Source: Calothrix sp. MO_192.B10
GTDB taxonomy: Bacteria > Cyanobacteriota > Cyanobacteriia > Cyanobacteriales > Nostocaceae
Direction of reading: 5' to 3'
NCBI GenBank assembly: GCA_030065055.1
Contig: JASJDS010000074.1
Span: 1-64,000, forward strand
Length of the DNA stretch: 64,000 nt
The position numbers and the translations under genes are program-made. How positions within the stretch are numbered: the first letter of the stretch is position 1; each line of letters opens with the position of its first letter. Shown here piece by piece: positions 1 through 8,657 of this stretch. The notes beneath the pieces are model-generated. The model had not been told where the DNA came from. It saw only the letters and a program-made list of their open reading frames with translations, and made no database searches.

Positions 1-63
1 AGTGAGCCATTGCGGTGGACGGGTTTCCCGGCATAAAGCAAATGGCGCGCCTCTTTCAGAGGA

Positions 64-135
64 GCTTCGCTAACGCGAAGCGTATCCGTTCGGCTTTGCC
101 GTGCCCGAAGGGCTTAGGATTCACTCCGAAGGAGT
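64..135. repeat. Palindromic intergenic repeat element
   Basis: Two short perfect inverted repeats lie close together: a 7-bp stem GCTTCGC/GCGAAGC at 64-81 and a 5-bp stem ACTCC/GGAGT at 123-135. No reading frame of coding character covers them. The GC-rich palindrome style is typical of dispersed repeats in filamentous cyanobacterial genomes. It directly abuts the next repeat, which starts at 135. Confidence 0.6.
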
Positions 136-203
136 AATAAGTTTACTGTTCATAGGTTTGGTGCATTTAACAATGTCCGTGCCCTAATTGCGTAGTGCTA
201 TAA
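135..203 (+). repeat. Dispersed ~69-bp repeat, copy 1
   Basis: This stretch reappears as its reverse complement at 36794-36861, nearly base for base; the differences cluster at one place (CCGTGCC here, CATAACC there). Neither copy is in a gene. Identity over about 68 bp at unlinked intergenic sites marks a dispersed repeat family of unknown mobility. Confidence 0.85.
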
Positions 204-327
204 ACTCTAGGTCATGGATTTTTCGCAGATATGATCTTTGATTGTACCTGATCACAGGAGTAGGCGATCGCCAGATCATTATTTTCTGTCTAAGATGCTA
301 CTTTGAGTGTAGTTGCGATCGCACCTA

Positions 328-442
328 GGGAGCATCCCAATTTTTCAAACATATGCGGTAGTGGGAGCATCTTGCTCCCTTTACATACATACAAAGCGGG
401 CAAGATGCCCGCACTACAAATTTAAACATTTGGGATGCTCCC
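328..442. repeat. Nested fold-back repeat (MITE-like), full copy
   Basis: A 115-bp element with perfect 13-bp terminal inverted repeats, GGGAGCATCCCAA at 328-340 and its complement at 430-442. A second nested pair lies inside (GGGAGCATCTTGCTCCC against GCGGGCAAGATGCCCGC), so most of the element can fold on itself. It has no coding capacity. The left half only recurs at 39483-39530. From 443 to 634 I see only AT-rich leader sequence. Confidence 0.75.
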
Positions 443-634
443 CGCACCCAAGTGTTCAGGGTTTTCTGGATGACAATAGCCTGTATTGTCTAACAAAACC
501 TCGTTTTTCCGAACAAGCATCTTTCATCAAAGTATAATTTATCTTAGTATTAAAAATTTCTTGGTTCCACGCCAATCACGCAGAAGTATATTTTTGTTAC
601 GTTTGGCTTCAATACCTAGCTTAATGTAAAAAAT

Positions 635-1135
635 ATGTCCAATTCTAAGCAAGTGTTTGACTACCAAATCGATCTTCTCAAGGAAGAACTTAAACATGTT
701 GATGGCGCGATACGTCAACATGATGAGATTACAAAAAGTATTAAAAACTGGGCAATCTTAACTTGGACAGGTAGTATTGGCTTTGCATTGCAAAATAAAA
801 ATCTGTTACCGTTCATTGGGCTAACAGCAATCATTCCTGTAGTTTTTTGGGTTGTTGATGGCTCGTTCCGTAGAATTCAAAGGAGTTTTATTACTCGTAC
901 ACAGGAAATTTCAAATTTTGTGAATTCAGACGAATTTATTACTGCTGCTCAGAATGGGACTCCTTTCAAGTTCGATTTACTGGTGATGCGTCATCGCAGT
1001 CACGCGTTTAAGAATACTCTTCTTGGTGCTATGCTTTTCCGCTCCGTTTCTTTACTATATGTTGGGTTGGCAATATGTAGCATTCTTATTTGGTTAATGT
1101 TAAAGACAACTGCATATACCAGTCCAGGTACCTAA
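635..1135 (+). CDS. Small membrane protein, possible SLATT-like 2TM partner
   Basis: A 166-residue protein with a charged, helical N-terminus (residues 5-36) followed by two hydrophobic segments at about 37-52 and 56-74, a soluble middle, and a third hydrophobic segment at about 138-157. I recognise no catalytic motif. The layout, a short coiled region then two close membrane helices, resembles SLATT-type membrane effectors, which are known partners of nucleotide-signalling defence systems. That resemblance is by shape only. It lies 102 bp upstream of the NTase-STAND-TPR gene on the same strand, so the two may be co-transcribed. It could also be an unrelated conserved membrane protein. The ATG start has no clear Shine-Dalgarno sequence. 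Confidence 0.6.
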   Translation: MSNSKQVFDYQIDLLKEELKHVDGAIRQHDEITKSIKNWAILTWTGSIGFALQNKNLLPFIGLTAIIPVVFWVVDGSFRRIQRSFITRTQEISNFVNSDEFITAAQNGTPFKFDLLVMRHRSHAFKNTLLGAMLFRSVSLLYVGLAICSILIWLMLKTTAYTSPGT

Positions 1136-1237
1136 AACTTCAGATTGAGCTACAAACCAGTATCATCTCATCTTTTCTCTGCCTCATTTCAACATTAATG
1201 TATATTTTGCAACTATTGTAATAAATAAACTAAGTAA

Positions 1238-4200
1238 ATGGATCGTCGTCCCATAGATATTGAAATCGCAAAACATGAGTTGGTTAGGATTAATGAAAAA
1301 TTGAGCCAACCGCATTTACTTATTGGTGGATTAGCGGTTCAAAGATATGTAGTAACAAGAGATTCAAAAGATATCGATCTTGTCTGTGAGCATCCTATAA
1401 TTATAAGCTTACTTAAAGAGCTATATCCTCTTCATGACTGGAAAATAGAAGAACCTAGAGACAATTCCTACAGACCCTGTTATACAATAAGGCATCGCTA
1501 TGAAAACTATGGCGAGATAATTCTTGGACCAAAGCCTAAAGAGAGGCAAGCCTATGATTTTATCGACTGGGATTATCTTCTTGAAAATGGCATTCAATAT
1601 GAATTCCAAGGCAAGGCTTTACAGAATATAGTCATTCCAGCTTGTTCCGATCTAGCTTTCACTAAATTGATATCTTTTCTTGACCGGGACAAAGATAAAT
1701 TAGATAAACGCAAGAATGATTTACAAGACCTAACTAATTTGTCAAATAAAGATGAATTTTCTATAAACAATTTTATAGATTTAATTAAAATGAGTGGAGC
1801 AGAAAGTTTCATTCAAGAAAATTGGGTTCTTAGTGATGAGGAAGAAAGCATTTTCTGTAATTCATCAATACGAAGACAAGACGAAATATTTGGAGTAACA
1901 AAAACAACATTTCCAGTACAGCTCGAAAACAGTCCATCAATACCAAATAAAGTCCAGCATAATACTCAAGTTGAAACAATACATCAATCTCCGATGCGAT
2001 CGCCTGTATCGGATGAGTACTACATTGAACGAGATGAGGTAAAAAAACTACGGGAATGCTTTGCAAATGCACTGCAACAGCCTCAGGGTCAGCCTTTATT
2101 ATTCAATATTTATGGAATAGGTGGAGTTGGTAAAACAACGTCAATAGGTCGATTACAGAAAGCTCATGCAAGTGAAGTGGATTTTATAGAGGTTTGTTTC
2201 GCCAAAACCTCTGGTGTCGAAACACCACTAAAGCTGATGCGAAAGCTACATCAACTGGCAATTCAACTGTTGGATGCCGAAACAATTACTGATGCATTTA
2301 CTCAACGAGAACAGCAGTTTGAAGCAACTCTTTCCCAGTTAAGCCAGCAAACGGTGGATGGTAAAGCAACTAGCAGTGAAGAATCAAGAAAGATTACAAG
2401 TTGGTTTGAAAGATCCATATGGTTAGGTTCTACTGGTTTCACCTCTGTCTCAAACAAGTCAAACTCCTTTGAAACTTTAGAGTCAGGATTTTCAACCTTA
2501 TCAAAAATGGAAGAAAATGCAGAGGACTTGCAAGAATGGATACAGCAGCGAGTTCGGAATCATCCTGCAACCAAAGACCAACCAGAACTACAGGCGTTAA
2601 TGTTGGAGCCAGTTTCTAAACTAACCCAAGCATTTGCTGACAGTTTGATACAAATCGCCCAAAGCAGAGGAAAACCCCTCGTACTGATTTTGGATACCTA
2701 TGAGAAAGCTCGGTCTTACCTAAATCAATGGCTATGGCAGCATTTAGTTGAAGATACTCCCTTGCATTCTCAACCAGTACGGCTTGTGGTAGTGGGAAGG
2801 CGATCACTACAAGCAGATGAGGGATGGCGCAAACTCAACCAAGATCGAAATTTACTCTATGAAACGCATCTCAAAAAATTTGATAAGAAAGATACGCAGA
2901 CCTACCTGGAACGAATTGGCATTGGTAATGGTGGTCAACGTGCGAAAATCTTCAAAGCAACTCAAGGATTACCCTACTATCTCGACTGGGTAAGGAAAAA
3001 ACGGGACAAAGGAGAAGAACTTGACTTTTCCCAAGGGAACCAGGCGATCGCTAAATTGCTTTTACAAGGAATAGATTCTCAACAGCGAAGAATTTTGCAG
3101 GTAGTGGCGTGTTGCCGATGGTTCGACCTGCCAATGATTAAATATTTACTGGGAAGCGATCGCTTAGGCTTAAAATTAGATGCGGATAATGTAGAAAGTT
3201 CCTTTGAATGGCTGAAAAGCTCGGATTTTGTTGAGTTCCGCAACAGGCACTATCGCTTAGATGATGTAGCGCGGGATGTTTTTCGGCAGTCTTATTTTCA
3301 GGACAACCGCAACTTATTTCGTGACACCCATGACTTACTTGCCAATTACTTTAAGCAACAAGCGGAGGATTTATTCGATGATAAGAGTCTTTTACCCGAC
3401 CCCTATAAAGATGAGGAGTGGCGAGAAATAATTTCCGAGTTTCTTTATCACAGTCTTTTTGGTAAAAAAAATGAAGGATTACGGCAATATATAGAATATG
3501 TTTTTGTCGCTGTTTACCTGCAAGAGCCAGATGTGTTTATTGCTCCCTTTAACTTCATTGATGCAGAAATAAATGAGGAGAACCGTCATTTGCTTCCTAA
3601 AGCAACAAACAAATTTTTTAAAGACGCAGCAATTGTTCTCACGTTTGGTTGGTTTTTTCTAGATAAATCTCCTAAAAGCGACAAATTTAAATTTGAAGGT
3701 GAAAATACTCCTTCAGAAAGAGAAATTGAAGAATTATCAAAAAAAATTGAGTTATCTATTCAATCCCTGCTGGAATATGTTGGTGATTTAGGAAATGGTT
3801 TTGGTAAGTCTGTAGGGCTTGTGTGTAAATCTATTCGTTGCAATCGCCCTAGAGAAAGGACTGATTTGCTTTTGCAGGCGAAAAGCCAGATTGAACAAAT
3901 TTCAACTAACTGTCGTCCAAAACTGATACATAGTTTTTTTGCAAATCTTGGTTACTTGTTCGGAAGTACAGAACATTACCAGGATTCATTGGATTGCTAT
4001 GAGAAAGCCACTGAATTCGATCCCAATTCTGCTAATGCTTGGTTCTATAGAGGTGTTGTACTCTCTGAGTTAGAGCGATATGAGGAAGCTCTGGACAGTT
4101 GTCAAAAAGCTGTTGATATCGATCCCAAATATGCTAAGGCTTGGGTATCGCAAGGGAATATACTACGCCGTATGAAGCGATATGAGGAAGACATTTTTGC

Positions 4201-4633
4201 CTGCGAACAAGCTTTGACAATTGATCCTGAGAATGATAACGCACTGAATTCTCAAGCATTAACATTGAGTTTACTAAAAGATTGTGAAAAAGCCATTACA
4301 GCCATTGATAAAGCAATAAATCTACAACCTCAAAAAGCATTGTTCAGGGCTAATCGCGGCATTATTTTAGCAAGGGCAGGTAGATACGCAGAAGCCATTA
4401 CTGACTGCGAACAAGCGATTAAGCAAGATCCAAAGGATGAAGGTGGCTATTATGCTAAAGCCTGTTGCTTTGCCCTACAAGGAGAAGTTGAGCAAGCCAC
4501 TGATTACCTGAAACAAGCGATTGATATTGCACCTCATCGTAGTCGAATAGAAGCCAAAACCAACCCAGATTTCGACAACATTCGAGATGACGAACGTTTT
4601 CGAGCTTTGGTATACCCGGACTCAACCAGTTAG
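1238..4633 (+). CDS. Nucleotidyltransferase-like / STAND NTPase / TPR fusion protein
   Basis: A 1131-residue, three-part protein. Residues 29-47 carry a nucleotidyltransferase signature: Gly30-Gly31, then Asp45-Ile-Asp47. A helix around residues 138-165 with Lys143, Arg150 and a KND-LQDL segment resembles AbiEii-type NTases. Residues 288-301 hold a Walker A loop (GIGGVGKTT) and 481-486 a Walker B strand (LVLILD), as in STAND/NB-ARC signalling ATPases. From about residue 900 to 1110 there are five or six TPR repeats with the usual A-P pattern (YEKATEFDPNSANAWFYRG and similar). STAND proteins use the repeat domain to sense a ligand, the ATPase to oligomerise and the N-terminal domain as effector. 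By analogy the NTase would be the effector, which is inference. The small membrane protein upstream may belong to the same system. I see no frameshift. Confidence 0.8.
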   Translation: MDRRPIDIEIAKHELVRINEKLSQPHLLIGGLAVQRYVVTRDSKDIDLVCEHPIIISLLKELYPLHDWKIEEPRDNSYRPCYTIRHRYENYGEIILGPKPKERQAYDFIDWDYLLENGIQYEFQGKALQNIVIPACSDLAFTKLISFLDRDKDKLDKRKNDLQDLTNLSNKDEFSINNFIDLIKMSGAESFIQENWVLSDEEESIFCNSSIRRQDEIFGVTKTTFPVQLENSPSIPNKVQHNTQVETIHQSPMRSPVSDEYYIERDEVKKLRECFANALQQPQGQPLLFNIYGIGGVGKTTSIGRLQKAHASEVDFIEVCFAKTSGVETPLKLMRKLHQLAIQLLDAETITDAFTQREQQFEATLSQLSQQTVDGKATSSEESRKITSWFERSIWLGSTGFTSVSNKSNSFETLESGFSTLSKMEENAEDLQEWIQQRVRNHPATKDQPELQALMLEPVSKLTQAFADSLIQIAQSRGKPLVLILDTYEKARSYLNQWLWQHLVEDTPLHSQPVRLVVVGRRSLQADEGWRKLNQDRNLLYETHLKKFDKKDTQTYLERIGIGNGGQRAKIFKATQGLPYYLDWVRKKRDKGEELDFSQGNQAIAKLLLQGIDSQQRRILQVVACCRWFDLPMIKYLLGSDRLGLKLDADNVESSFEWLKSSDFVEFRNRHYRLDDVARDVFRQSYFQDNRNLFRDTHDLLANYFKQQAEDLFDDKSLLPDPYKDEEWREIISEFLYHSLFGKKNEGLRQYIEYVFVAVYLQEPDVFIAPFNFIDAEINEENRHLLPKATNKFFKDAAIVLTFGWFFLDKSPKSDKFKFEGENTPSEREIEELSKKIELSIQSLLEYVGDLGNGFGKSVGLVCKSIRCNRPRERTDLLLQAKSQIEQISTNCRPKLIHSFFANLGYLFGSTEHYQDSLDCYEKATEFDPNSANAWFYRGVVLSELERYEEALDSCQKAVDIDPKYAKAWVSQGNILRRMKRYEEDIFACEQALTIDPENDNALNSQALTLSLLKDCEKAITAIDKAINLQPQKALFRANRGIILARAGRYAEAITDCEQAIKQDPKDEGGYYAKACCFALQGEVEQATDYLKQAIDIAPHRSRIEAKTNPDFDNIRDDERFRALVYPDSTS

Positions 4634-4807
4634 TGTCCAACTTCAAAAAATCCCGTTGCCCTCATCCTCGATTTTCAAGACCAATACCATAAAATATACC
4701 CAATGGTAGATGAATATTTATGTAGTTAGTTTTATATTTACAAATAAGACAATGACAAACTGTTAAAGTCAGTTACTGTCATTGTCGAAGGTTTTAGGAA
4801 AAAGCAA

Positions 4808-5158
4808 TTAATTACTCATCACCTCAGGCTCTGATTTGCCTTCTGGATGAACTTCACATACTAATTCATAGAAGGAAGTATTTGGTGCTTGGGTAAACAA
4901 GGGACTCATTTGCTCCAAGATAGCTTGGTAAGCCTCACTTTGATTGGCTTGCATATCTTCTAGATTTTCCCAAAAAATGATGGCGATTCCCTTGTCTGTA
5001 CCCGGTTCTTGCAGCAAGTATGCTCCCTTAAATCCATGGGTGTAAGTTGAAACAGCTTGCTCATAAAGATTCTTGGCTTGTTCAAACTTACCTGGTTTAA
5101 ATTCTCCTACCGCAACATATGCATATTGATGTTTCAGAAAGTCATGGAAATCGCTCAT
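4808..5158 (-). CDS. Antibiotic-biosynthesis-monooxygenase-like (ABM fold) protein
   Basis: A 116-residue protein with the pattern of a dimeric alpha-beta barrel: a beta strand (YVAVGEFKPGKFEQAKNLYE), helices, a strand with GAYLLQEPGTDKGIAIIFWE, and a helix. This matches ABM or stress-responsive barrel proteins of about 100 residues. Members range from heme-degrading or quinol monooxygenases to proteins of unknown role; no diagnostic catalytic residue stands out. Its start is supported by AAGGAGA a few bases upstream of the ATG. It is a single gene between repeats. Substrate unknown. Confidence 0.65.
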   Translation of the reverse strand: MSDFHDFLKHQYAYVAVGEFKPGKFEQAKNLYEQAVSTYTHGFKGAYLLQEPGTDKGIAIIFWENLEDMQANQSEAYQAILEQMSPLFTQAPNTSFYELVCEVHPEGKSEPEVMSN

Positions 5159-5204
5159 TATTTTCTCCTTACGCCAAGGGTTATCATTTTTCAGTTACAC
5201 ATAT

Positions 5205-5260
5205 CTTGCACCTTCTCAATAAGGGTAAGGTGGGCATTGCCCACCCTACGAAATAATAAG
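5205..5260. repeat. Palindromic repeat GGTGGGCATTGCCCACC
   Basis: A perfect 8-bp inverted repeat around one central base (GGTGGGCA-T-TGCCCACC at about 5229-5245), followed by CTACG. This is the common cyanobacterial intergenic hairpin type seen again, in variant form, near 7885 and 12065. It might act as a terminator for flanking genes, although no T-run follows. Confidence 0.55.
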
Positions 5261-5343
5261 GGTTACAGGCGATGATTTTCGCGTGGGATCATGTGGTGCA
5301 AGATGTAAGGTTATGAATAAATAGAGCTACGCTCATCCACCCA

Positions 5344-5532
5344 TCAAGTTTTTTTGTTGTCAACCTTTTCAATCAAACTTTCAGCCATTTCAATTGCCAA
5401 CATTATTAAATCCTGCTCTTGCTGTCCTCTGACCATATCATCACTTACTTTGGAGTAAATGTGGGGATTGGCGAGTATTCCAGCTAGCAACTGGGTAGCA
5501 ACTTGTTTGACTTCAGTTGTGTTTGAATTCAT
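5344..5532 (-). CDS. Small conserved protein of unknown function
   Basis: A 62-residue acidic, helical protein. I chose the ATG at 5532 because GGAGG lies about five bases upstream; a longer reading from 5559 has no ribosome site. The sequence (VATQLLAGILANPHIY, then a D-M-x-R-G-Q-Q-E-Q-D-L-I stretch and an AIEMAESLIEKV helix) looks like a small adaptor or helical-bundle protein, but I do not recognise a family with a known role. No membrane segment or signal peptide. Separate from its neighbours. Confidence 0.6.
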   Translation of the reverse strand: MNSNTTEVKQVATQLLAGILANPHIYSKVSDDMVRGQQEQDLIMLAIEMAESLIEKVDNKKT

Positions 5533-5609
5533 GACCACCTCCAACATACGGAAATTCAATTACAAATTGGAGAATTTAAGAAAACATTCAACATTTGGTT
5601 CCAGCAATT

Positions 5610-6845
5610 TCAGACAGAAACCAGGCGATCGCTCTCAATGGGGTAAGCTGGAATAGCATCCTCATATATTTCTGCTTTCAGGGGTTTGTAGATGTGCTCG
5701 TACCAAATATGACCTACCCTGGTATCAAATTCATCTGGTTTACCCCGCATAAACAGATGCACGCACTTGGCAAGTTTCCCTGGTAATAACTGCCAGGAGA
5801 AACGACTATAATTGTTCTGGTATGGGTGTTTCACTGAGTCAATATGTAAATTAGTTGCCAAGCCATAGGCAGGATAAGGTTCGGTAACAGAACCCACAGC
5901 ACACCAGTCTGGTACAGGGAAAACCTGCTGGATATCTTCTGTTTGTCCCAGGTTCATATGGGCAAAGTAGCGTACTGCAAAATCGAGATTGACTATTTCT
6001 GGACTACCTGCAATCCTGTCTTCTGCTGCTTTGGGCTTACCTTTAATGAATAGTTCTTCTACCAAGTAGTCTGCACCAGCATACAAACTAATTATCCGAT
6101 ATAGTTCACATACTAGATGGCGATTGTTCCCTGTTACCGGATCAACTCCCATATAATCAAAAGGTTCTGAAGCAATGGTAATAGTCGCTCGCACAGAACC
6201 ACTGGATTGGGATATTAGACGATAGGAATGATTGAACAAACACACCTCATAGGCTGGGGATTTGGGATGAGGAGGTCCTGGTAGGAGGACTTTCGCCACT
6301 TGCATACAGCGTTTTTCCGGATCTTGTCCTAGCCATTCACCCCTTGCTGCTGGGAATGGATCGAGGATTTCCTGATGGTCCAGCTGAATACTAGAAGCAG
6401 AGCCAGAATACCAATTCCGCCCATTATCTTCTGGTGCAGGTATTAAATTAAACCAAGCAATGAGACGGCTATTAACCAGTCTCGCTCCTCGTGCATCGCC
6501 AGAACTACCATAAACCACTTCTACATAAGGCTCACCCAGACCGGGAGGCATGGGCTTACCACGGTCTAATCTCACAAATGCGGAGGCAAGCATTTCATCT
6601 TCTGATACAGGTGGAATTGCTTGTGGTAGAGAAAACACTAGGACATCGCGGGAGGGATCGTCAGGATCTATTCTGTCAATTTGGGCATTTATGGGTGTGT
6701 GGGACAGATCCCGTAGGTCACTTAATACTAATTCTGCTGGTGATATAGGGATTTTGTTAGCGATCGCTTGCCAAGGTATAATTACATGACCACATCGCCA
6801 CTCATGGGATGGATTAAAAACAGCTAATAAATTAATGGATGGCAT
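5610..6845 (-). CDS. Hypothetical 411-residue protein
   Basis: I placed the start at 6845, where AGGAGG precedes the ATG by about seven bases; an upstream ATG at 6905 lacks this. The product is soluble, rich in Pro, aromatic and acidic residues, has no signal peptide or membrane helix, and reads as a mostly beta protein (segments such as YEVCLFNHSYRLISQ, VRATITIASEPFDYMGV, NNRHLVCELYRIISLY). I do not recognise a family. The beta-rich pattern with many Trp/Tyr could suit a carbohydrate-active or binding fold, but no catalytic motif is evident and I assign no function. It is transcribed on its own. Confidence 0.55.
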   Translation of the reverse strand: MPSINLLAVFNPSHEWRCGHVIIPWQAIANKIPISPAELVLSDLRDLSHTPINAQIDRIDPDDPSRDVLVFSLPQAIPPVSEDEMLASAFVRLDRGKPMPPGLGEPYVEVVYGSSGDARGARLVNSRLIAWFNLIPAPEDNGRNWYSGSASSIQLDHQEILDPFPAARGEWLGQDPEKRCMQVAKVLLPGPPHPKSPAYEVCLFNHSYRLISQSSGSVRATITIASEPFDYMGVDPVTGNNRHLVCELYRIISLYAGADYLVEELFIKGKPKAAEDRIAGSPEIVNLDFAVRYFAHMNLGQTEDIQQVFPVPDWCAVGSVTEPYPAYGLATNLHIDSVKHPYQNNYSRFSWQLLPGKLAKCVHLFMRGKPDEFDTRVGHIWYEHIYKPLKAEIYEDAIPAYPIESDRLVSV

Positions 6846-6966
6846 ACTCTGCCCTCCTAGAAGATTTGTTATGCTTGGACAGCAAAATAACTGCTGCATG
6901 GGCAATATTCCATGTCAGCACCATTCTGATTATATTTTGAGGTTAAAAAAATAATTTGAGGAACTT

Positions 6967-7154
6967 GTGAGGAACCGAGTGTTTAGCTCCCCAACTTCTA
7001 TCCTAGGAATCGCTACGACGTGCGGGTATTGATTCAGAAGTCGGGGATCTTTTACCTAGCGTGAGGAACCGAGTGTTTAGCTCCCCGACTTCTATCCTAG
7101 GAATCGCTACGACGTGCGGGTATTGATTCAGAAGTCGGGGATCTTTTACCTAAA
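6967..7154. repeat. Two tandem 94-bp hairpin repeats
   Basis: Units at 6967-7060 and 7061-7154 differ at only a few positions (CCAAC versus CCGAC near the left arm). Each contains an inverted repeat, CCCCGACTTCT with AGAAGTCGGGG, around a loop of about 40 bp containing CTACGACGTGCGGG. The 20 bases just before the first unit (TTTGAGGAACTTGTGAGGA) recur at 7622-7640, on the other side of the comFB-like gene. They lie downstream of that gene and could serve as its terminator. Confidence 0.85.
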
Positions 7155-7158
7155 CATA

Positions 7159-7515
7159 TTAACCAAACCAATGGGAAGGTTCTAATCTCGGATCAACTTC
7201 TTCGGGAATTTGGTGACTAACCTCTTCTTCTCTTAGACGGATGATCCTCTCAATTTCTTCCTGAATTAAAGTTTCTATACAAAACTTTTCTTGAGGAGAA
7301 AAAGGCAAAGATTTAATCCCAAAGCATGGTATTTGTTCTTCTTCTAAGACCACATAACAACTAGATACTCGACTCAATACATGAGCTATTAGCTCTTGGC
7401 GTAAGTCTGGAATTGAGAAAGCCTGTTGATAGGGATGATCCGGATAAGTTTCCAGAATATCTTCAATTACCGTCACCACTGCTGGTAATGTTAAGTTTAT
7501 AATCGTTTTCGTCAT
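7159..7515 (-). CDS. ComFB-family protein
   Basis: A 118-residue protein matching the ComFB family: N-terminal KTIINLTLPAVVTVIEDIL, then a PYQQAFSIPDLRQELIAHVLSRV helix and a YVVLEEE strand near residues 52-60. ComFB was named from late competence genes of Bacillus. In cyanobacteria, members of this family have been described as small cyclic-di-GMP receptors affecting competence or cell size. Whether this copy binds c-di-GMP cannot be judged from sequence alone. The C-terminal tail from about residue 75, rich in Glu and Arg, is less conserved. The gene is single, flanked by hairpin repeats on both sides. Confidence 0.8.
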   Translation of the reverse strand: MTKTIINLTLPAVVTVIEDILETYPDHPYQQAFSIPDLRQELIAHVLSRVSSCYVVLEEEQIPCFGIKSLPFSPQEKFCIETLIQEEIERIIRLREEEVSHQIPEEVDPRLEPSHWFG

Positions 7516-7659
7516 ATTGTAATGCCCCCTCTCTGCCTCTGCTCCTTAGGTGTCGCACCTGTATTTATCTAATTTTCTAAATACAGATATACTCCCCCTC
7601 CTATTCAGGATAGAGTCAAAATTTGAGGAACTTGTGAGGAGTTGCGCCAAATAGATTTC

Positions 7660-7688
7660 GTAGAGACGTAGCATTGCTACGTCTCTAC
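7660..7688. repeat. Perfect hairpin GTAGAGACGTAGCA / TGCTACGTCTCTAC
   Basis: A 29-bp perfect palindrome with 14-bp arms around one central T. Near-identical hairpins occur at 33757-33783 and, with mismatches, at 20801-20829. This is a dispersed cyanobacterial palindrome; it lies upstream of the comFB-like gene on that gene's strand, so it is unlikely to be its terminator. Confidence 0.8.
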
Positions 7689-7762
7689 AATCAATATAAA
7701 TTGCATCTTCATACAGAAACGGTATTAATATTCACAGTTGGTATAATCAACATGAACATTCC

Positions 7763-7850
7763 AATCATGTTTGCGACACATACATTCTTCGTAAGGGCAC
7801 GGCATCCACAATCTTTTGGTGTATAAAATTATCACTCTGGTGCCGTGCCC
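7763..7850 (+). repeat. Inverted-repeat element flanking the ECF operon, left copy
   Basis: A 56-bp core with 10-bp ends GGGCACGGCA (7795-7804) and TGCCGTGCCC (7841-7850), plus an arm on the left (7763-7794). The reverse complement recurs at 10783-10870 with the same 56-bp core length and a matching arm. The rest of the 7516-8111 gap holds the hairpin at 7660 and a second palindromic stretch at about 7885-7966. Confidence 0.8.
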
Positions 7851-7884
7851 CTACCCTTCTATTTGAATAAAATTAGGTACTTGT

Positions 7885-7998
7885 AGGGTGCGTTATGGCT
7901 TTAGCGTAACGCACCGAGCCATATTACCGGATGGTGCCGTACTCTCGCCGGTAACACACCCTACGTGTTTTTCAAAAATCAAATAGTAATTCTATATT
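7885..7998. repeat. Palindromic repeat with GGTGCGTTA / TAACGCACC arms
   Basis: GGGTGCGTTA at about 7887 pairs with TAACGCACC at about 7907. The right end (about 7954-7998, CCCTACG then TTTCAAAAATCAAAT and CTATAT) recurs at about 44453-44494, just after the GT2 gene of the exopolysaccharide cluster. It appears to be a dispersed repeat, with the second copy partial. Confidence 0.6.
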
Positions 7999-8111
7999 TA
8001 CAGCTATTCCATTAAGAGTTCTAACAAAAATTTCCATTTTGTTTACATTGGCAGGGTTGTAATAAATTATATTCTTGCAGTCTCTCCCTAGTTCACTACT
8101 GAATACCAGCT

Positions 8112-8657
8112 ATGCAGATTTCTCCCTGGCGTTTAAAAGATTACGTTTTTGCCGCCTTTATGACCATTGGTATGGTGATTGCGGTGTTTGTTGTTGGTCC
8201 CTTGGCAGCTTTCTTCCCCGGACTCCAATTGGTGGCTTGGGCACCATTTGGTGGTATTTTCATGACCCTGGGAATGGCGCGGTTACAACGCAAGGGTAGT
8301 GTGGCTTTGATGATTTTGCCCTTGGCTCTACTATTGTTAGCTTTGTCACCAGTAATTACAGCCTACTTAGCAACTACGGTTCTATTAACAGAAGCGATTA
8401 TTTTCTTTATTGGTAATTATCGCATTAAAAGAAATAGGTTACTAGGCAATGTGATATTTTTTGGTAGTGCCGCACCCCTAGGTTTACTACTAGCTGCCTA
8501 TGGTTTGGGAGGTAAGTTTGGCAGACTATTAACTATGCCCTGGATTTTCGTTGTTATGGGTATAGCATCCTGTATTACGGGAGCAATTGGTTGGTGGCTG
8601 GGGGAATTAGTAATTCAGCAACTCAAACGGGCAGGAAAATTAGATGCGGATCTCTAA
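8112..8657 (+). CDS. ECF transporter S-component-like membrane protein (MptD/Trep_Strep type)
   Basis: A 181-residue protein made almost entirely of five or six hydrophobic helices, beginning SPWRLKDYVFAAFMTIGMVI, with the short cytosolic tail LKRAGKLDADL. Size and layout match substrate-binding S components of energy-coupling factor importers, and the MptD/Trep_Strep-like class is the best fit I can make. The strongest support is context: its 3' end overlaps the EcfT gene by 14 bp, and a fused double ATPase follows. The vitamin or metal carried cannot be told from the sequence, and I see no riboswitch in its leader. Confidence 0.7.
   Translation: MQISPWRLKDYVFAAFMTIGMVIAVFVVGPLAAFFPGLQLVAWAPFGGIFMTLGMARLQRKGSVALMILPLALLLLALSPVITAYLATTVLLTEAIIFFIGNYRIKRNRLLGNVIFFGSAAPLGLLLAAYGLGGKFGRLLTMPWIFVVMGIASCITGAIGWWLGELVIQQLKRAGKLDADL

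Noticed and set aside
313-537. 74-codon open frame on the plus strand
   Set aside because: It runs through the fold-back repeat at 328-442 and has no ribosome site or protein-like sequence.
8040-8111. Riboswitch ahead of the ECF operon
   Set aside because: The leader is short and AT-rich, and I find no conserved cobalamin, thiamine or similar core.
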